64,000 nt of DNA from Candidatus Methylobacter oryzae. GTDB taxonomy: Bacteria > Pseudomonadota > Gammaproteobacteria > Methylococcales > Methylomonadaceae. The notes below the pieces were generated by a model. The model was not told where the DNA came from, searched no databases, and was given only the letters and a program-made list of their open reading frames with translations. How positions within the stretch are numbered: the first letter of the stretch is position 1; each line of letters opens with the position of its first letter. Where the stretch lies: positions 16,778 to 80,777 of the forward strand of contig NZ_RYFG02000107.1 of the NCBI RefSeq assembly GCF_003994235.2, in the 5' to 3' direction. Positions 37,309 through 45,396 of this stretch are shown here, piece after piece. Position numbers and translations under genes: made by a program.

Positions 37309-38409
37309 TTACTTTGGCCAAATAATCACCGCCGTTTTGAGCCGGCTTTTGCCGAAACTGGACATCCGCTCGAAATCCTCGAACGCGATAGGTATAAATT
37401 GGCAGTCGAGCACGCTTTGGCGTATTTCTTCCGGGTCCGGATCGTGCATGTACAGGCAGTCGTCGTCGAAGCCGCTCATGACGACCCAGTGCGGGGCTTT
37501 CTTTCTATCCATCTGGAAGGTGCTGATTAAAATCAACGGTATCGCGCCGACTTTGAACGCATTGATCAGGTCGCCCAGGCTGATATTGGTGTAATGTATT
37601 TTGATGTCTTGCTGCTCCGCTTCGCGTTTGAAACTGGTATCGACCAATTCGATGACGCGTTTCTTTTCTTCGCTGCGGACGCTGTCGATAAATAGCGGAC
37701 CGCTTTGGTTCACCCAGACCTCAACCGTAAATTGACGCCGCTTTGCGGCCAGCGCTAAACCGATAGGGTGGCAGCCGCCGTGCCCCGAGGTCATAAAAAT
37801 AGTCGTCGCTTCGCGCCACAAGCTGATTTCTTCCTCCTCCGAGGGCTGGTAAGCCTTGTTTAAGCCGTGCATCGCCATCATTAGCGAGGCCGGGCCGCAG
37901 GTAAACGGCGTCGTTTGTCTTAGCCAGGGCATTGGACGGTGCTGGAAGTCGCCATGATAGCGGCGGATACGTTTTTGGTAACGCAGCGCGTCTTTATGAT
38001 CTTCGTAGTAATCGCGGTAGATGCCGAATTTTTGGTAGCCCAGCCATTCGTAAAGCTTGATCGCGGCGGTATTATCGACGCTGACTTCAAGGCGTAGGTA
38101 TAGCCTGCCGGCATCGCTGGCGGCTTGTTCGCCTGCTGTCATCAACAGTTTGGCGATGCCTTTGCCTCTGTGCCGAGGCACAACGCCCAAAGAATAGACC
38201 CTGGCCAGCCGGGTGCCGGGATGATAAATAATCAGGATATAGCCAGCAATAGCGCCTTCGATGTCGGCAACCAGCAAGGCGCGGTGTTCGGTGCTTATCC
38301 AGTGTTTGAAGCTGCGCCGGCTTAACTGGTCGGTGTCGAAACAGCTTTCTTCAAGTTTTACCAACTGGTTAAGATCGGTGAGCAGGGCAGGGCGGATGAC
38401 GATGCTCAT
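37309..38409 (-). CDS. GNAT acetyltransferase-peptidase C39 fusion
   Basis: A 366-aa fusion. Residues 1-155 form a RimI-like GNAT domain with the acetyl-CoA loop RHRGKGIAK near 79-87. From about 165 a C39-type cysteine peptidase domain follows: catalytic Cys171 in TPFTCGPASLMMAM, and a His/Asp pair in HWVVMSGFDDDCLYMHDPDP. ATG 38409 overlaps the DUF2817 gene stop by four bases, so the two are coupled. With the RimK-like gene on the other strand it forms a recurring trio that probably processes or modifies a peptide or amino-acid derivative. The substrate is unknown. Confidence 0.82.
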   Translation of the reverse strand: MSIVIRPALLTDLNQLVKLEESCFDTDQLSRRSFKHWISTEHRALLVADIEGAIAGYILIIYHPGTRLARVYSLGVVPRHRGKGIAKLLMTAGEQAASDAGRLYLRLEVSVDNTAAIKLYEWLGYQKFGIYRDYYEDHKDALRYQKRIRRYHGDFQHRPMPWLRQTTPFTCGPASLMMAMHGLNKAYQPSEEEEISLWREATTIFMTSGHGGCHPIGLALAAKRRQFTVEVWVNQSGPLFIDSVRSEEKKRVIELVDTSFKREAEQQDIKIHYTNISLGDLINAFKVGAIPLILISTFQMDRKKAPHWVVMSGFDDDCLYMHDPDPEEIRQSVLDCQFIPIAFEDFERMSSFGKSRLKTAVIIWPK

Positions 38410-39503
38410 GACGACACCCCTTGCAGGCCTTGCGCGATGACTTGGCGGGCTCGGAACAATACCATTTCCTGCCATGCCCGGTCGTTAGGACAAAAATGAT
38501 GCAGCATGACTTTGCTGTGCGCCAATCGATCCGCTTGGTTATTGGGCTGGGCCCAAAGCTGGTGGTCGCGCAGCAGTATTTCGAATAATTGATCGGTGCT
38601 GAATGTGCCGAATTCCAGCGTGACGTAACAACTATGATCATTCATGATTGCGTGCCAGGCATAATCCAACAATCCTGTTTTCGGTACCGAGCTGGAGGTG
38701 CCTAATAAAGGCAGCGCTACCGAGTCGCCATACCAGCGGCCGGCAGTCCGCGCTCCGGCACTGTCCGGCTTGTGGTCGCAAATGATTTCGCCGTAACCGT
38801 AAGAGCCCAAGCCTGTGTGCAGGTCAATGACGGCCAAATCCTTTTCCTGCAAGTTGTATTGGCGCATCAGCTCTTCGCAGACCAGCCTGCCGTGCGCGGG
38901 CGTCTTTCCGCCGTAAAACGGCCCGGCCGGGTCGCTGTATTGTCCGCCGCTGACGGCTTTTTCCAGCAACACGCGGCCGTGTTGCCGCTCAAATTCGGCG
39001 AGAGCGATTTTTCGCTGTGCGGCGTCCGGCAAGTAAAACGCATCTTTAAGCCGGTCATAGTCTTCATTGTCGGGCAAGGGCTTCGAAAAATCGACGCTAT
39101 TGCGGTTAAGATCAACTCCGTCCGCATCGCAACGCCGCCGCCAGGCATAACCCCACGGCGTCAGTGCGTGGATCATCAGTATTGCGGTATCGGTTGGAAC
39201 GCTGACGGAGCCCTTGGCGATTAAATCCAACTGGTCGAGCTGTATCGCGCTGCCGGCAAAGCCTTCAATGCCGTGCGTTCCGCCGATCAGGACCAGCACG
39301 TTAGGCGTATCGGGCGAGCCGATCCAGACCGTGTCGGTAGCCAGCTGTTCGCCTTCGGCGCCATTGCCGTTACAGGGATAAGACAAATGTTGCTTGGGAC
39401 AAGACAACCTATCTAATTGTGCAAGCCAGCGCTGTCGACCAATAGCGTAACTGGCGGAGAAAACGGCGGTATCGATAGCTGCAACGGGAAGACAATAAGA
39501 CAT
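38406..39503 (-). CDS. DUF2817 / M14-like zinc metallopeptidase
   Basis: A 365-aa cytoplasmic protein with a carboxypeptidase-like zinc site. GGTHGIEGFAGS supplies the first His and Glu near residues 74-77, and IDLHTGLGSYG near 225 supplies the second His. DADGVDLNRN (Asp, Asn, Arg) near 131 fits substrate-carboxylate recognition as in M14 enzymes. YVTLEFGTFS could carry the general-base Glu near 297. It is translationally coupled to the GNAT-C39 gene. The likely activity is removal of a C-terminal residue, which is inference from fold. Confidence 0.82.
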   Translation of the reverse strand: MSYCLPVAAIDTAVFSASYAIGRQRWLAQLDRLSCPKQHLSYPCNGNGAEGEQLATDTVWIGSPDTPNVLVLIGGTHGIEGFAGSAIQLDQLDLIAKGSVSVPTDTAILMIHALTPWGYAWRRRCDADGVDLNRNSVDFSKPLPDNEDYDRLKDAFYLPDAAQRKIALAEFERQHGRVLLEKAVSGGQYSDPAGPFYGGKTPAHGRLVCEELMRQYNLQEKDLAVIDLHTGLGSYGYGEIICDHKPDSAGARTAGRWYGDSVALPLLGTSSSVPKTGLLDYAWHAIMNDHSCYVTLEFGTFSTDQLFEILLRDHQLWAQPNNQADRLAHSKVMLHHFCPNDRAWQEMVLFRARQVIAQGLQGVSS

Positions 39504-39540
39504 AAAGGTTACCTAAGAGTTTCTTTTACTAGCTGATGTT

Positions 39541-39789
39541 ATGCACACAGGGTGTACTTTTCCCGTTTGCCGCGCCGAGCACCGGAGCTTTTGCCGAGAA
39601 TGGCCCGAAGGGGTGCGGCAGGGATGCCGCACGTCGGCAGAGGGGCAGGAGCCCCTTCTGCTGACCCTCGGCAAAAGCGAGGAGCGCAGGAAGCAAGCGG
39701 CAGTCGGGCCGCTTTTTCTTTGGTTACTTTCTTTTGGCGGAGCAAAAGAAAGTAACTCGCCTTCGGGGGCGAGACCCCGATTCAAATAA
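39541..39789. repeat. Palindrome-rich intergenic repeat
   Basis: The segment has a perfect 14-bp inverted pair, GTTACTTTCTTTTG (39723-39736) and its complement (39743-39756), then TCGGGG/CCCCGA (39763-39780). Upstream is a GC-rich part with GCAGAGGGGC/GCCCCTTCTGC. Long open frames on both strands here are artefacts of the repeat. Similar palindromes are common between genes in proteobacteria. The whole gap between DUF2817 and RimK is 458 bases and holds no gene. Confidence 0.7.
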
Positions 39790-39961
39790 ACTGTCGCGTT
39801 AGCGGCGCCTTAAGGCTAAATTCGACTGAATGTGTAACATCAGTTACTAGCATAGCGCCAGTCATTCAATTATGAAATATTTTTCAATCTCGGTAAAAAG
39901 CCCTTGTGCAATCAACTGCCTGGTTACAGAATTAAGGCTTCTCTAACTGACAGAGGTTTTT

Positions 39962-41437
39962 ATGGCGCGCACTCTTCTGGTTGTTGACGATCTCTCCGAC
40001 TGGAACCCTTATTATCCGAGCGATCAAGTTATTACTTTTGAAACTTACCTGGCGACCGAGCATGATCCCGCTCAGCAGCGCGTCCGCATCATCAATCTTT
40101 GCAGCAGCTACCGTTATCTTTCCGACGGCTATTACTGTTCGCTGCTGGCCGAAGCCAGGGGCCATCATGTCATTCCCTCGGTTAAAGTGCTGAACGATTT
40201 GGGCAAAAAAGCGCTATACCGCCTGCAGCTTGACGACTTGTCGCAAACGCTGGAACGCGCGGTTAAAAGCGCCGACAAGAACAGTGAAATAAACGTGATG
40301 AGTTATTTCGGCACCACGCCCGATCAATCTTTCCAGGAACTTACCCGATTGTTGTTCGAACGCTTTTCCTGTCCGATCCTGGAAGTGACATTGCGCTGCT
40401 ACTCAAAGCAGTGGGAAATTGTCGGCTTAAAACCCATATCGCACCGTCATCTGGATGATGCGCAGCAAACCGTGTTTGCCGACGCGCTGGATAAATTCAG
40501 CACCAAAGTTTGGCGCAAAGGCCGCACCCGCAAAGCGGCCCGCTTCGATCTGGCGATATTGATCAACCCGGAAGAACAGCTGCCGCCAAGCAACCGCGGC
40601 GCGTTGAGGAAATTCATCAAGGTCGGCAGGCAACTGGGCATAGAAATCGAACTGATAACCCAGCATCATTATGTGCGTTTGCCGGAGTTCGACGGCTTGT
40701 TCATACGCGAAACCACCAACATCGATCACCATACTTACCGCTTCGCCAAAAAGGCCGAAGCCGAGGGCTTGGTCGTCATCGACGATCCGACCTCGATGCT
40801 GCGTTGCACGAATAAAGTTTATCTTGCCGACCTGTTCCGCACCCACAAAGTGCCGACGCCCAAAACCTGGCTGCTACACAAGGGCAATGCCGCGCATTTG
40901 GACAGGGTCGAAGCGGAAGCCGGTTTCCCGGTGGTGGTAAAAATCCCCGACGGTTCTTTTTCTCGCGGCATCGTGAAGGTTCATAATCGCAAAGAGCTGG
41001 AACTTAAAGTGGAAGAACTGTTTCAAAAATCCGCATTGTTGTTGGCGCAGGAATTTCTTTATACCGATTTTGATTGGCGCATCGGAATATTTAATAACAA
41101 AGCCTTGTATGCTTGCCGCTACTACATGGTTAAAAACCACTGGCAGATTTACCGCCACGGCAGCCGCCGGATCGATACCGGCAGTTTCGCGACGCTGCCG
41201 ACGTTCGAGGTGCCCAAGGCCGTGCTGGATGCCGCGTTAAAAGCGACCCAGCCGATAGGCAACGGTTTGTACGGCGTCGACGTTAAGGAAAAAGACGGCA
41301 AAGGTTATGTGATAGAGGTCAACGACAACCCGAATATCGACAGCGGCGTCGAAGATAAATACCTGGGCGACGAGCTGTATCGATTGGTGATGACCGAGTT
41401 GCTAAGGCGCATGGAAAATCGCAGCAAAGGCGTATGA
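39962..41437 (+). CDS. RimK-family ATP-grasp ligase
   Basis: A 491-aa protein. The N-terminal 280 residues form a conserved accessory domain (LLVVDDLSDWNPYYPS to RETTNIDHHTYRF). The C-terminal ATP-grasp fold has KVPTPKTWLL and FPVVVKIPDGSFSRGI near 323 for ATP binding. IEVNDNPNIDSGVED near the C-terminus carries the Mg ligands. RimK-type enzymes add glutamate or similar amino acids to a carboxylate. It is divergent from the DUF2817 and GNAT-C39 genes; a ligase, a peptidase and a carboxypeptidase-like enzyme together suggest a make-and-trim pathway. Confidence 0.85.
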   Translation: MARTLLVVDDLSDWNPYYPSDQVITFETYLATEHDPAQQRVRIINLCSSYRYLSDGYYCSLLAEARGHHVIPSVKVLNDLGKKALYRLQLDDLSQTLERAVKSADKNSEINVMSYFGTTPDQSFQELTRLLFERFSCPILEVTLRCYSKQWEIVGLKPISHRHLDDAQQTVFADALDKFSTKVWRKGRTRKAARFDLAILINPEEQLPPSNRGALRKFIKVGRQLGIEIELITQHHYVRLPEFDGLFIRETTNIDHHTYRFAKKAEAEGLVVIDDPTSMLRCTNKVYLADLFRTHKVPTPKTWLLHKGNAAHLDRVEAEAGFPVVVKIPDGSFSRGIVKVHNRKELELKVEELFQKSALLLAQEFLYTDFDWRIGIFNNKALYACRYYMVKNHWQIYRHGSRRIDTGSFATLPTFEVPKAVLDAALKATQPIGNGLYGVDVKEKDGKGYVIEVNDNPNIDSGVEDKYLGDELYRLVMTELLRRMENRSKGV

Positions 41438-41515
41438 AACACCATGTAGATTTTGGAGTGCAGGCTCAGCCTGCCTTGCGAGCGATTGTTTTTAGAATTT
41501 TAACAAGAGGCAACC

Positions 41516-41926
41516 ATGTTCAAGGTCAATTTATCTACACTGTTACTGGCAGTAGCAATCTCTTTTCAAGCTGTTTATGCGGACGACGAAATAAATTCAG
41601 CATTGCAGAAAACCCAAGACTGCCTTAGAAACCAAAACTGCGATGCCGCCAAAACCGATGCGGGAAGAGCGGCCGAGCAAAAAACCCTGGAGATAGTGGG
41701 GGGCAACGCCGCTAACTTGCAAGAGCTATATGATATCTCCGCCGACATCATGCCTATGTTGGTGCAGCAAGCGGGCGGAGATTCGGCAGCGATGCAGGCC
41801 ATCCTGATGAAAGCCCAAACCGATCCCGAGAGTTTCTTGAATTCACTGTCGCCGGAAATTCAATCAAAGATTAAAAATATCGCGAATGCGGTAGAGAAAA
41901 GCAAGGCGTCAGGCCAAAGACCATGA
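41516..41926 (+). CDS. Hypothetical secreted protein
   Basis: A 136-aa protein with a signal peptide (residues 1-22, ending VYA) and a mature helical part. Two cysteines are in TQDCLRNQNCD and the body is Gln/Ala-rich. An AGAGG site precedes the ATG. No family is recognised. It lies between copies of a GGAGTGCA(A/G)GCT repeat. Confidence 0.55.
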   Translation: MFKVNLSTLLLAVAISFQAVYADDEINSALQKTQDCLRNQNCDAAKTDAGRAAEQKTLEIVGGNAANLQELYDISADIMPMLVQQAGGDSAAMQAILMKAQTDPESFLNSLSPEIQSKIKNIANAVEKSKASGQRP

Positions 41927-41928
41927 TC

Positions 41929-41993
41929 GGAGTGCAAGCTCCGCCTAAAGCGCCTACTTTTGGTGCTTGCAAAGCAGGCGAAGCCTGCACTCC
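41929..41993. repeat. 65-bp inverted repeat, GGAGTGCA family
   Basis: GGAGTGCAAGCTCCGCC at the left and GGCGAAGCCTGCACTCC at the right pair at 15 of 17 positions. A partial copy (GGAGTGCAGGCTCAGCCTGC) lies near 41456, so the hypothetical gene between is flanked by the same repeat family. Confidence 0.65.
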
Positions 41994-42113
41994 AAAGCTT
42001 ATCTATTATTTGCCCCAATGATTTAACGCTGTCGAAGGATTCTTGCTCATAGCCGGACAAAATCGGATCAGTGCTACAATGCCTTCACCCCGGTCCAAAG
42101 CAGAGCAACCCCC

Positions 42114-42527
42114 ATGATTCGACTCCTCTATCTCAGTCAGGCTTCAAGTGCATTAACTAAAGACCAGGTACAGAAAATCCTGGAGTCATCGCGGCGGAAT
42201 AATCCGGCTCTTGGCCTGACCGGCGTTCTTATCCACGGTGGCGGCGTATTCATGCAGGTTTTGGAAGGGCCTGAACAAGCAGTGCTCCGTATGTATCTGA
42301 AGATACTGGAGGATAAAAGACACATCAATTGCAAAATTATCTACATCACGCCAATAGACAAGCGAATCTTCGAAGGCTGGTCCATGGGCGCCATCGAGCG
42401 CGACGATGTTTTGGGATTCGATCAAATCATGGAATTGCATCATCAGCGAAAAGAAGTCGTTCAAGCCAAGGTCTTCACAAATGCGATGCATGAATTTCTT
42501 GATATTCTGAAGGCCGAGCATGGCTGA
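42114..42527 (+). CDS. Stand-alone BLUF-domain blue-light sensor
   Basis: A 137-aa protein made of one BLUF domain and a short C-terminal helical extension. The flavin-contact residues are seen as Y6 in RLLYLSQ, N30 in RRNNPALG, Q48 in FMQVLEG and W89 in FEGWSMG, so FAD binding and photoswitching are likely. No output domain is fused, so it must act on a partner protein. None is evident nearby. The C-terminal part is Gln/His/Lys-rich. Confidence 0.88.
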   Translation: MIRLLYLSQASSALTKDQVQKILESSRRNNPALGLTGVLIHGGGVFMQVLEGPEQAVLRMYLKILEDKRHINCKIIYITPIDKRIFEGWSMGAIERDDVLGFDQIMELHHQRKEVVQAKVFTNAMHEFLDILKAEHG

Positions 42528-42711
42528 TTAAATCTTTGCTGATTTAATTACTCCCCGGTGGCGGCATTACGCGGCTGGGAGCAAGACCTGATCGATAAGG
42601 TAGCGTAGATAAGTTTTGGAGTGAGCATAAGATATGCCGTGCTACCATTAAATGACCGAAGGCAGACACAGCGTTTCTTACTTGACTTATTGCTTTTATA
42701 GAGAGTTTATT

Positions 42712-42903
42712 ATGAGAACAGTCAAATTCACATCGTGGCAAGATGACACATTTTTTATTGGTTTCCTTAATGAATACCCAGACTACCAGACTCAAGGCAC
42801 AAGCAAAGAGGAGCTTATCGAAAACTTGAAAGACCTATTAATTGATATTGAATCCGATCAAGTGCCTTACATTCGTAAAGTCGAAGAGTTACTGGTTGCT
42901 TGA
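42712..42903 (+). CDS. hicB: HicB-family antitoxin
   Basis: A 63-aa protein from ATG 42712 with the HicB fold: KFTSWQDDTFFIGFLNEYPDYQTQGTSK-type beta strands followed by ELIENLKDLLIDI. It lacks a DNA-binding C-terminal domain in this short form. Its stop is followed directly by the GTG of hicA, so the two are coupled. The antitoxin-first order is less common than hicA-hicB but known. Confidence 0.75.
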   Translation: MRTVKFTSWQDDTFFIGFLNEYPDYQTQGTSKEELIENLKDLLIDIESDQVPYIRKVEELLVA

Positions 42904-43083
42904 GTGAAAAGGCGTGATTTGATTAAGTTACTTGAGCAGATGGGCTGTGTTCTTGTCCGTAATGGAGGGCGGCATGATTGGTACACCAATCCCCAGTCCA
43001 AGCAATCGCAGCCTGTGCCTCGCCGTAATGAAATCAATGAAAATTTGGCGAAGTCAATAATCAAAAAACTGGGCGATGCTTAG
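42904..43083 (+). CDS. hicA: HicA-family mRNA interferase toxin
   Basis: A 59-aa protein from GTG 42904, immediately after the hicB stop. It reads KRRDLIKLLEQMGCVLVRNG, then GRHDWYTNP with the catalytic-position His near residue 25, and ends QPVPRRNEINENLAKSIIKKL. This is the dsRBD-like HicA pattern. Toxins of this type cleave mRNA when freed from HicB. It is too short for a 60-residue cutoff. Confidence 0.78.
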   Translation: MKRRDLIKLLEQMGCVLVRNGGRHDWYTNPQSKQSQPVPRRNEINENLAKSIIKKLGDA

Positions 43084-43124
43084 CAAATGCAATCCGCACA
43101 AAATTGCTCCACTGTGAGGTCGCT

Positions 43125-43376
43125 ATGTATTGGGATGTAAAAACTGTAAAGCCGTTGCCGGACTTTTGCATCTATGTCGAAATAGAAGATGGACGCAAAG
43201 GGGTCTTTGATTTGAAGCCTTATCTCGACCACGGCGTTTTTCGCGAGCTTCGGAACGTGCATTATTTCAATCAGGTCGGCATTTTGTTTGGAGCGGTAAC
43301 TTGGCCGCATGAGCAGAATATTGCGCCTGAGACATTGCTTGCCGAAATAGTTCCAATGGAATCAATCGCGCTTTGA
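43125..43376 (+). CDS. DUF2442-domain protein
   Basis: An 83-aa protein from ATG 43125, which has a GAGG site. It matches the DUF2442 pattern: WDVKTVKPLPDFCIYVEIEDG, GVFDLKPYLDHGVFREL and VTWPHEQNIAPETL. Such proteins usually stand beside DUF4160 partners in toxin-antitoxin-like pairs. No DUF4160 gene is seen; hicBA lies 42 bases upstream instead. Confidence 0.72.
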   Translation: MYWDVKTVKPLPDFCIYVEIEDGRKGVFDLKPYLDHGVFRELRNVHYFNQVGILFGAVTWPHEQNIAPETLLAEIVPMESIAL

Positions 43377-43448
43377 TAGACTGGAAATATCGGATAAGAA
43401 CAGCGTACAAGTCGCGTTAAAATATCGTTGTTTTCCTCGCACACTGAG

Positions 43449-43553
43449 TTGGCTCCCAATCTCCGGATTGGGAGCCAAGAAGGCGAAACTCCTGCTTCGT
43501 GAAATGGGAAGCTAGAGCTTCCGTAACTGAATTCCCAAGCTGGAGCTTGGGAA
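43449..43553. repeat. Cluster of three palindromes
   Basis: TTGGCTCCCAATC/GATTGGGAGCCAA (43449-43478), GGAAGCT/AGCTTCC (43507-43522) and TTCCCAAGCT/AGCTTGGGAA (43532-43553) follow each other. They sit just before the restriction gene and are probably a dispersed repeat rather than promoters. Confidence 0.6.
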
Positions 43554-43572
43554 CTAGCAATAACATATTTAC

Positions 43573-44403
43573 ATGACAGAAAAAGAAATCTTTGCAGAAA
43601 AACTTGAGGAATTCGTCGCCGAGTTTAAAGAGCACATTAGTACTGAGGACGGCCAATGGACAGTCAAGGGCTTTATTGACGTTTTCAAGAACGTATACAC
43701 AATTTCTTCCGATACGAAAATTGTATCGAAAATCCTTGAAATCCATCTATTCCCTAAAATTCTGCAGTTTGCCCAAACTAATGGCTACAAGGTGGTTCTT
43801 GCCGATCACCAGAATTACTATCCCGACATATCATTTGTCAAAGCCGACGATGAATCCGTCAGATTCGCCGTTGATTTTAAGACAACCTATCGGAATCCAA
43901 AAAAGCCGCATCTATGCAATGGATTTACGCTGGGTTCGCATGGCAAATATTTTGAACATCGCTCCAGCAGCAAAAATATTCAGTTTCCTTACAGTACCTA
44001 TTCGGGGCATTTTTGTCTTGGCATCATCTACGATAGGGCCGATGGCGCAAGCATTGATGAGACAAAAGCGTGTAGTATTGATGAGCTGCATTCAATTACT
44101 TCAGTAGCAAGAAATTTTCAGTTTTTTGTGGCGGAAAAATGGAAAATCGCAAGCGATAAAGGCGGTAGCGGCAATACGGCTAATATCGGAAGCATCAACA
44201 ATATTGCCGATATAATCAGTGGTCAGGGCATGTTTTCAAAGCTTGGCGAACATTGGTTCGATGAGTATTGGATAAACTATAAAAAAATAACCATCCTAAA
44301 CGAAAACGGTGAAGCAAAAATAATCTCTACGTTACGAGACTTCGTGGCGTATAAAAATGGAGATTTATCGTTGGTTATAAATAAGAGGAATGGCGAAGAA
44401 TGA
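43573..44403 (+). CDS. EcoRV-like type II restriction endonuclease
   Basis: A 276-aa PD-(D/E)XK nuclease. The catalytic residues D85, D101 and K103 lie in [10 protein letters not shown] and [13 protein letters not shown], with the same spacing as D74, D90 and K92 of EcoRV. The following [13 protein letters not shown] segment and [11 protein letters not shown] also match the EcoRV pattern. The predicted site is GATATC, by family only. It overlaps the methylase gene by four bases, so a restriction-modification pair is certain in architecture. Confidence 0.85.
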   Translation: MTEKEIFAEKLEEFVAEFKEHISTEDGQWTVKGFIDVFKNVYTISSDTKIVSKILEIHLFPKILQFAQTNGYKVVLADHQNYYPDISFVKADDESVRFAVDFKTTYRNPKKPHLCNGFTLGSHGKYFEHRSSSKNIQFPYSTYSGHFCLGIIYDRADGASIDETKACSIDELHSITSVARNFQFFVAEKWKIASDKGGSGNTANIGSINNIADIISGQGMFSKLGEHWFDEYWINYKKITILNENGEAKIISTLRDFVAYKNGDLSLVINKRNGEE

Positions 44404-45317
44404 TCGTAAAAACCGGTGTGCCGCCGATCAAGTCGCAAGGCATAAAAACCAAACTCGTGCCGTGGATAAAAAGCATTATTCCTAGCGATTTTACCGGCGC
44501 ATGGATTGAGCCTTTTATGGGCACTGGCGCGGTAGCTTTTAATGTTGCGCCTCAGCGTGCCGTTTTATGCGATGCGAACCCGCACTTGATTAACTTTTAT
44601 GTAGGAATAGCGTCAGGGGAAATAACGCCGGAAGTGGTTAAGGAATATCTAACACGCGAAGGCGAATTGCTCTTATCGAAAGGTGAAGACCACTATTACT
44701 TTGTAAGAGAGCGATTTAACTCCGAGCATTCGCCGCTGGATTTTTTGTTTGTTAATCGTGCAGGATTCAACGGCATGATCCGCTTCAATCGAAAAGGCGG
44801 ATTCAACATTCCTTTCTGCAGAAAGCCGCAACGTTTCGCGCAAGCCTATATAACTAAAATCACTAATCAAGTGGATTGGGTTTGTAAAATAATCAAGACC
44901 AAGGAATTCATATTCAAGTGTCAGGATTTTAATCAAACCATTTCCGAGGCATCGCCATCGGATATTATCTATTGCGATCCGCCTTATATTGGTCGGCATG
45001 TTGACTACTACAATGGCTGGGATGATTCTCACGAACGAGAGCTATTCGATAGGCTTTCCGGTTTTGGCGGAAAGTTTATTTTATCGACATGGCATCATAA
45101 TGATTACCGGGAAAACGAATACATTAAAACCCTATGGTCAAAGCATTCCGTTCTTACCCGTGAACATTTCTATCATGTCGGCGGCAAGGAAACGAACAGG
45201 AATCCTGTGATTGAAGCTTTGGTTACAAATTTCAGTGCGGTTTCTATAGAGCGGAAAAAAGAAAAGCCAATTCAATATTCGCTATTTGAAACACAAGCCG
45301 AACATGACGCCGCATAA
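44400..45317 (+). CDS. DNA adenine methylase, EcoRV-type partner (Dam family)
   Basis: A 305-aa N6-adenine methyltransferase. The SAM-binding motif [15 protein letters not shown] is near residues 35-50 and the catalytic DPPY is at 193-196. The N-terminal [17 protein letters not shown] is typical of the Dam/M.EcoRV group. It is coupled to the endonuclease gene by an ATGA overlap and should protect host GATATC sites, several of which occur in this window. The short-lived order endonuclease-first is unusual, as many systems place the methylase first. Confidence 0.87.
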   Translation: MIVKTGVPPIKSQGIKTKLVPWIKSIIPSDFTGAWIEPFMGTGAVAFNVAPQRAVLCDANPHLINFYVGIASGEITPEVVKEYLTREGELLLSKGEDHYYFVRERFNSEHSPLDFLFVNRAGFNGMIRFNRKGGFNIPFCRKPQRFAQAYITKITNQVDWVCKIIKTKEFIFKCQDFNQTISEASPSDIIYCDPPYIGRHVDYYNGWDDSHERELFDRLSGFGGKFILSTWHHNDYRENEYIKTLWSKHSVLTREHFYHVGGKETNRNPVIEALVTNFSAVSIERKKEKPIQYSLFETQAEHDAA

Positions 45318-45396
45318 TAAATTGTTGCGACAAACACATTAAAGTTCACCGCCGAATTGTGCAGTTACGGCTATTCGCAATCAACCCCACTACCCC

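Noticed and set aside
39541..39789. Overlapping frames on both strands in the DUF2817-rimK gap
   Set aside because: They arise from a palindromic repeat; no ribosome sites and no conservation pattern.
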